Below are positions 30,401-32,454 of a DNA stretch of 32,454 nucleotides, one piece after another. The number at the start of each line of letters is the position of its first letter. The stretch's first letter is position 1. The position numbers were made by a program, and so were the translations under genes. Below the pieces are notes generated by a model. It worked only from the letters and a program-made list of their open reading frames with translations. It made no database searches and had not been told where the DNA came from. Source of the DNA: Candidatus Bathyarchaeota archaeon (GTDB lineage Archaea > Thermoproteota > Bathyarchaeia > Bathyarchaeales > Bathycorpusculaceae). The stretch spans positions 50,009 to 82,462 of the forward strand of contig PLNS01000027.1 in assembly GCA_003141855.1 (NCBI GenBank), written 5' to 3'.

Positions 30401-31931
30401 TTGGGTTACGCACCTTCAAATGACTTCTCGGGTTCTCTAAAACTCTTGGAATCCACTCAAGTAGGTCTGTTGCAACAATGTGAAAACCAATCTCGTTTGC
30501 AACGAAATCACCTGCGGCGCCATTCACAAATGCCCCCGCTACAGCAGCCTCAAAGGCATCAACCTTCTGCGCCATCAAACCGCCAACAATCCCGCTGAGA
30601 ACATCACCCGTTCCACCAACAGTCATGCCTGGATTACCCGTAAAATTCAATTTTGCCCTTTCAGCATCACATATGATGTCAACTTTGCCCTTTACTAAAA
30701 CGATGGCATTTAGTTTTTTGGCAGTTTTCTGTATTGCCAAGACGCGTTCTTCTTGGGGTTCAGGCAACGGTTCACCCGCAAGTATCTCATATTCGCCAGC
30801 ATGGGTGGTCAAAACAAGAGGCACTTTTAGGGGTCGTTTGAATTTGGCGAAGGCTTTTAATCCGTCAGCGTCCAAAAGGAGGGGTTTCTTTACCTTTTCA
30901 ACCTCTTCAACGCAAGCCTTGACGAATTTGGCGGTTTCTGGGTTCAAACCCAAGCCTGGACCCATGGCAACTGCGTCAACCATGCACAAGTAAGGCTTGA
31001 TTGTCTCCATGTTACTTGGCTTTAGGTTGTCACCGTCTAACTTTATGGTTATCAAGTCAGGAGACATAGACGATATCGCGTAAGCGGTCTTTGCTGGAGC
31101 CGCAAGATACACAATGTCCACGCCTGTCCGCTGGGCAGCCAACGAAACCAGCGTTGGCGCACCCGAGTAAACCTCGCTGCCACCGATAACTAGCAGTCGT
31201 CCGAAGTCGCCCTTGTGAGATGTTGGGCTGCGCGGTTTAGTGGCAAGATAAACATCGCCTGGACCCGCAAACCGCTCCATTTCCGAAGGTAAACCGATGT
31301 CGGCTACGACGAGTTCGCCAACATATTTCTTGGCTTTTTCCAAGCCCAACTTTGCTTTATGAAATGTTATGGTGAGGTCGGCTTTTACGGCGGTGCCTAA
31401 CACTTCGCCCGTGTCGGAATCGATGCCTGTGGGCACGTCAACCGCAATCTTGAAGCCGTTTAACGAGTTAATGTATTCGACTACTTGGGAAATTGGCGGT
31501 TTTAGTTTTCCTTTAGTTCCGGTTCCCAGCAAGGCATCAATAACTATACCAGCATTCACGTTAGGTATAAGTGAACTGTCTGTAACCTCAATCAAGATTA
31601 CCTTACCCTGAAGCGACTGAAGAATACCCCAATTGCTTAATGCTGCTTCATGATTAATATCGCGACCCCTGCCAACTAAAACCACTGTAACCTCAAAACC
31701 TGCGGCTAAAAGATGCCTGGCTACAACAAAGCCGTCGCCGCCGTTTCCGCCTAAACCGCAGAAAACCGCTGCTTTCTTGTTCTTTTGGAAGCGCGTGATG
31801 GTTTCTTGAGCGATGCTGCGTCCAGCGTTCTCCATTAGTTGAAGCAGGCTAATGCCGAAGTATTCAGCGTTGATTTCTAGGGTGCGCATTTCGCGGCTTG
31901 TAATGGATGGGGTTTTGTTTTTTGCTTGCAT
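30390..31931 (-). CDS. nnr: Bifunctional NAD(P)H-hydrate epimerase / dehydratase
   Basis: Repairs damaged NAD(P)H: an N-terminal YjeF_N epimerase domain (about 10-215) interconverts the two hydrate forms, and a C-terminal ribokinase-like dehydratase (about 225-510) restores NAD(P)H using ADP. The first domain shows LMENAGRSIAQE, FCGLGGNGGDGFVVARHLL and AVDVPTGIDSDTGEV. The second shows KGDFGRLLVIGGSEVYSGAP, VAMGPGLGLNP, LLLDADGLKAF, VLTTHAGEYEIL and GNPGMTVGGTGDVLSGIVGGLMAQ. The 513-residue fusion length is normal. The ATG at 31931 is a clear start. Its end overlaps tsr3. Confidence 0.96.
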   Translation of the reverse strand: MQAKNKTPSITSREMRTLEINAEYFGISLLQLMENAGRSIAQETITRFQKNKKAAVFCGLGGNGGDGFVVARHLLAAGFEVTVVLVGRGRDINHEAALSNWGILQSLQGKVILIEVTDSSLIPNVNAGIVIDALLGTGTKGKLKPPISQVVEYINSLNGFKIAVDVPTGIDSDTGEVLGTAVKADLTITFHKAKLGLEKAKKYVGELVVADIGLPSEMERFAGPGDVYLATKPRSPTSHKGDFGRLLVIGGSEVYSGAPTLVSLAAQRTGVDIVYLAAPAKTAYAISSMSPDLITIKLDGDNLKPSNMETIKPYLCMVDAVAMGPGLGLNPETAKFVKACVEEVEKVKKPLLLDADGLKAFAKFKRPLKVPLVLTTHAGEYEILAGEPLPEPQEERVLAIQKTAKKLNAIVLVKGKVDIICDAERAKLNFTGNPGMTVGGTGDVLSGIVGGLMAQKVDAFEAAVAGAFVNGAAGDFVANEIGFHIVATDLLEWIPRVLENPRSHLKVRNPSGN

Positions 31932-32454
31932 GTTGACGCCTAATTATTATTGTGTCTGGTTTAAAGATAAGCATATCCTTGAGCCGTATACAAAAGCATC
32001 CCCCAAACACAGAAACCGTCAACAATTCACTTCTTGGTCCTCTCCGAAAAACGCCAAAAACATCGAAACTAAACGAACCTTATATATACATACAAACCCC
32101 GCAAAGAAACAAGCCTAAACAAAATAAATTAACGGCTGAACCGCTTAAAATTTTGGCTAAAAGTTCCCCGAACAGTTATCTCCCAAGAAAAAATACCCCG
32201 TCTTGCCTGCTACATGTGAATCTTTCTGCGAAAATGGCTATTGATGACGCCTTTGGGTGAGTGTGGAAGCGTAAAAGAGGTCGGGAAGTAGATTTTTAAT
32301 ACAAAACTTCTCGTTAAAGCTTGCTTGCAGCTGTTTTTCTCGCAATTTTATTTGTTGGCTGCGTCTTGTTTTGCCTCCTCGACCCATCTCTTTAGCCTGC
32401 ACAGTTAAAGTTTGGTGTTTTTGGGCTTTTTGTTTGTACGAAAAACATTCGAAC
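31932..32454. other. Gene-poor right end with an orphan promoter-like site
   Basis: I see no gene I can support here. A strong TATA-like CTTATATATACATAC (around 32088-32102) on the plus strand should start a transcript near 32118, but no convincing reading frame follows. The segment may hold a small RNA or the leader of a gene beyond the window. A low-complexity T-rich stretch follows at 32290-32360. Confidence 0.4.

Noticed and set aside
31952-32260. 102-residue plus-strand frame near the right end
   Set aside because: Lys/Asn/Pro/Thr-rich with no domain. It crosses the nnr promoter region and the orphan TATA site.
32238-32387. 49-residue basic minus-strand frame starting MGRGGKTRRSQQ
   Set aside because: It has a plausible basic head, but there is no promoter or ribosome site and the tail is not protein-like. 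It is too weak to list as a gene.

Overview
The window reads as a chromosomal segment of an archaeon, most likely a Bathyarchaeia-type member of the Thermoproteota; the phylum is an inference from gene content. Archaeal signs are TATA-box promoters 25-30 bases ahead of many starts, several apparently leaderless genes (some with TTG), T-tract gene ends, a Tsr3-type rRNA-modifying enzyme, the adenine-salvage pair mtnP-apt, a bifunctional NAD(P)H-hydrate repair enzyme, a DUF996 membrane protein, a stand-alone Lrp/AsnC RAM domain and a JAMM protease. Genes are dense, on both strands, and mostly in one- to four-gene units. No rRNA, insertion sequence, prophage or CRISPR array is visible.

Left part (1-9000): the C-terminal part of a rubrerythrin, a 410-base gap with a dispersed repeat, then a minus-strand group of two unknown small proteins, an RNase J-like beta-CASP nuclease and a large protein ending in a Bud32-like kinase. 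The kinase and nuclease genes overlap. A divergent pair of PadR regulators follows with an operator-like palindrome between them, then a DUF996 membrane protein, a small VIT/CCC1-like membrane protein and an orphan PAS-PAS histidine kinase.

Middle (9000-16300): small basic unknown proteins, a zinc-ribbon gene that looks frameshifted, and an ArsR / ferredoxin / zinc-protein operon whose ArsR operator covers the promoter. Next is a class II Fic AMP-transferase gene bracketed by four copies of one 10-base word, then tRNA-Val(GAC), a helical (DUF2400-like) plus nuclease-like fusion, an FkbM methyltransferase, an HExxH metallopeptidase converging on a JAMM protease, and tRNA-Ser(TGA).

Right part (16300-32454): a YyaL/DUF255 thioredoxin-domain protein, an anchored surface protein, a winged-helix regulator with its membrane-protein partner, a secreted protein, and a FtsX/MacB-type permease - ATPase - HtrA protease operon. 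The secreted protein and the ABC/HtrA operon share a conserved promoter box, which suggests one envelope-directed regulon. Then come mtnP-apt, an Lrp-type RAM protein, several small unknowns, a LysE exporter with a macro-domain hydrolase, and an nnr-tsr3 overlap.

The most unusual items are the ~60-base dispersed repeat at three intergenic loci (about six units, one locus inverted), the Fic locus repeats, the putative envelope regulon, the kinase/beta-CASP pair and the nuclease-like fusion.
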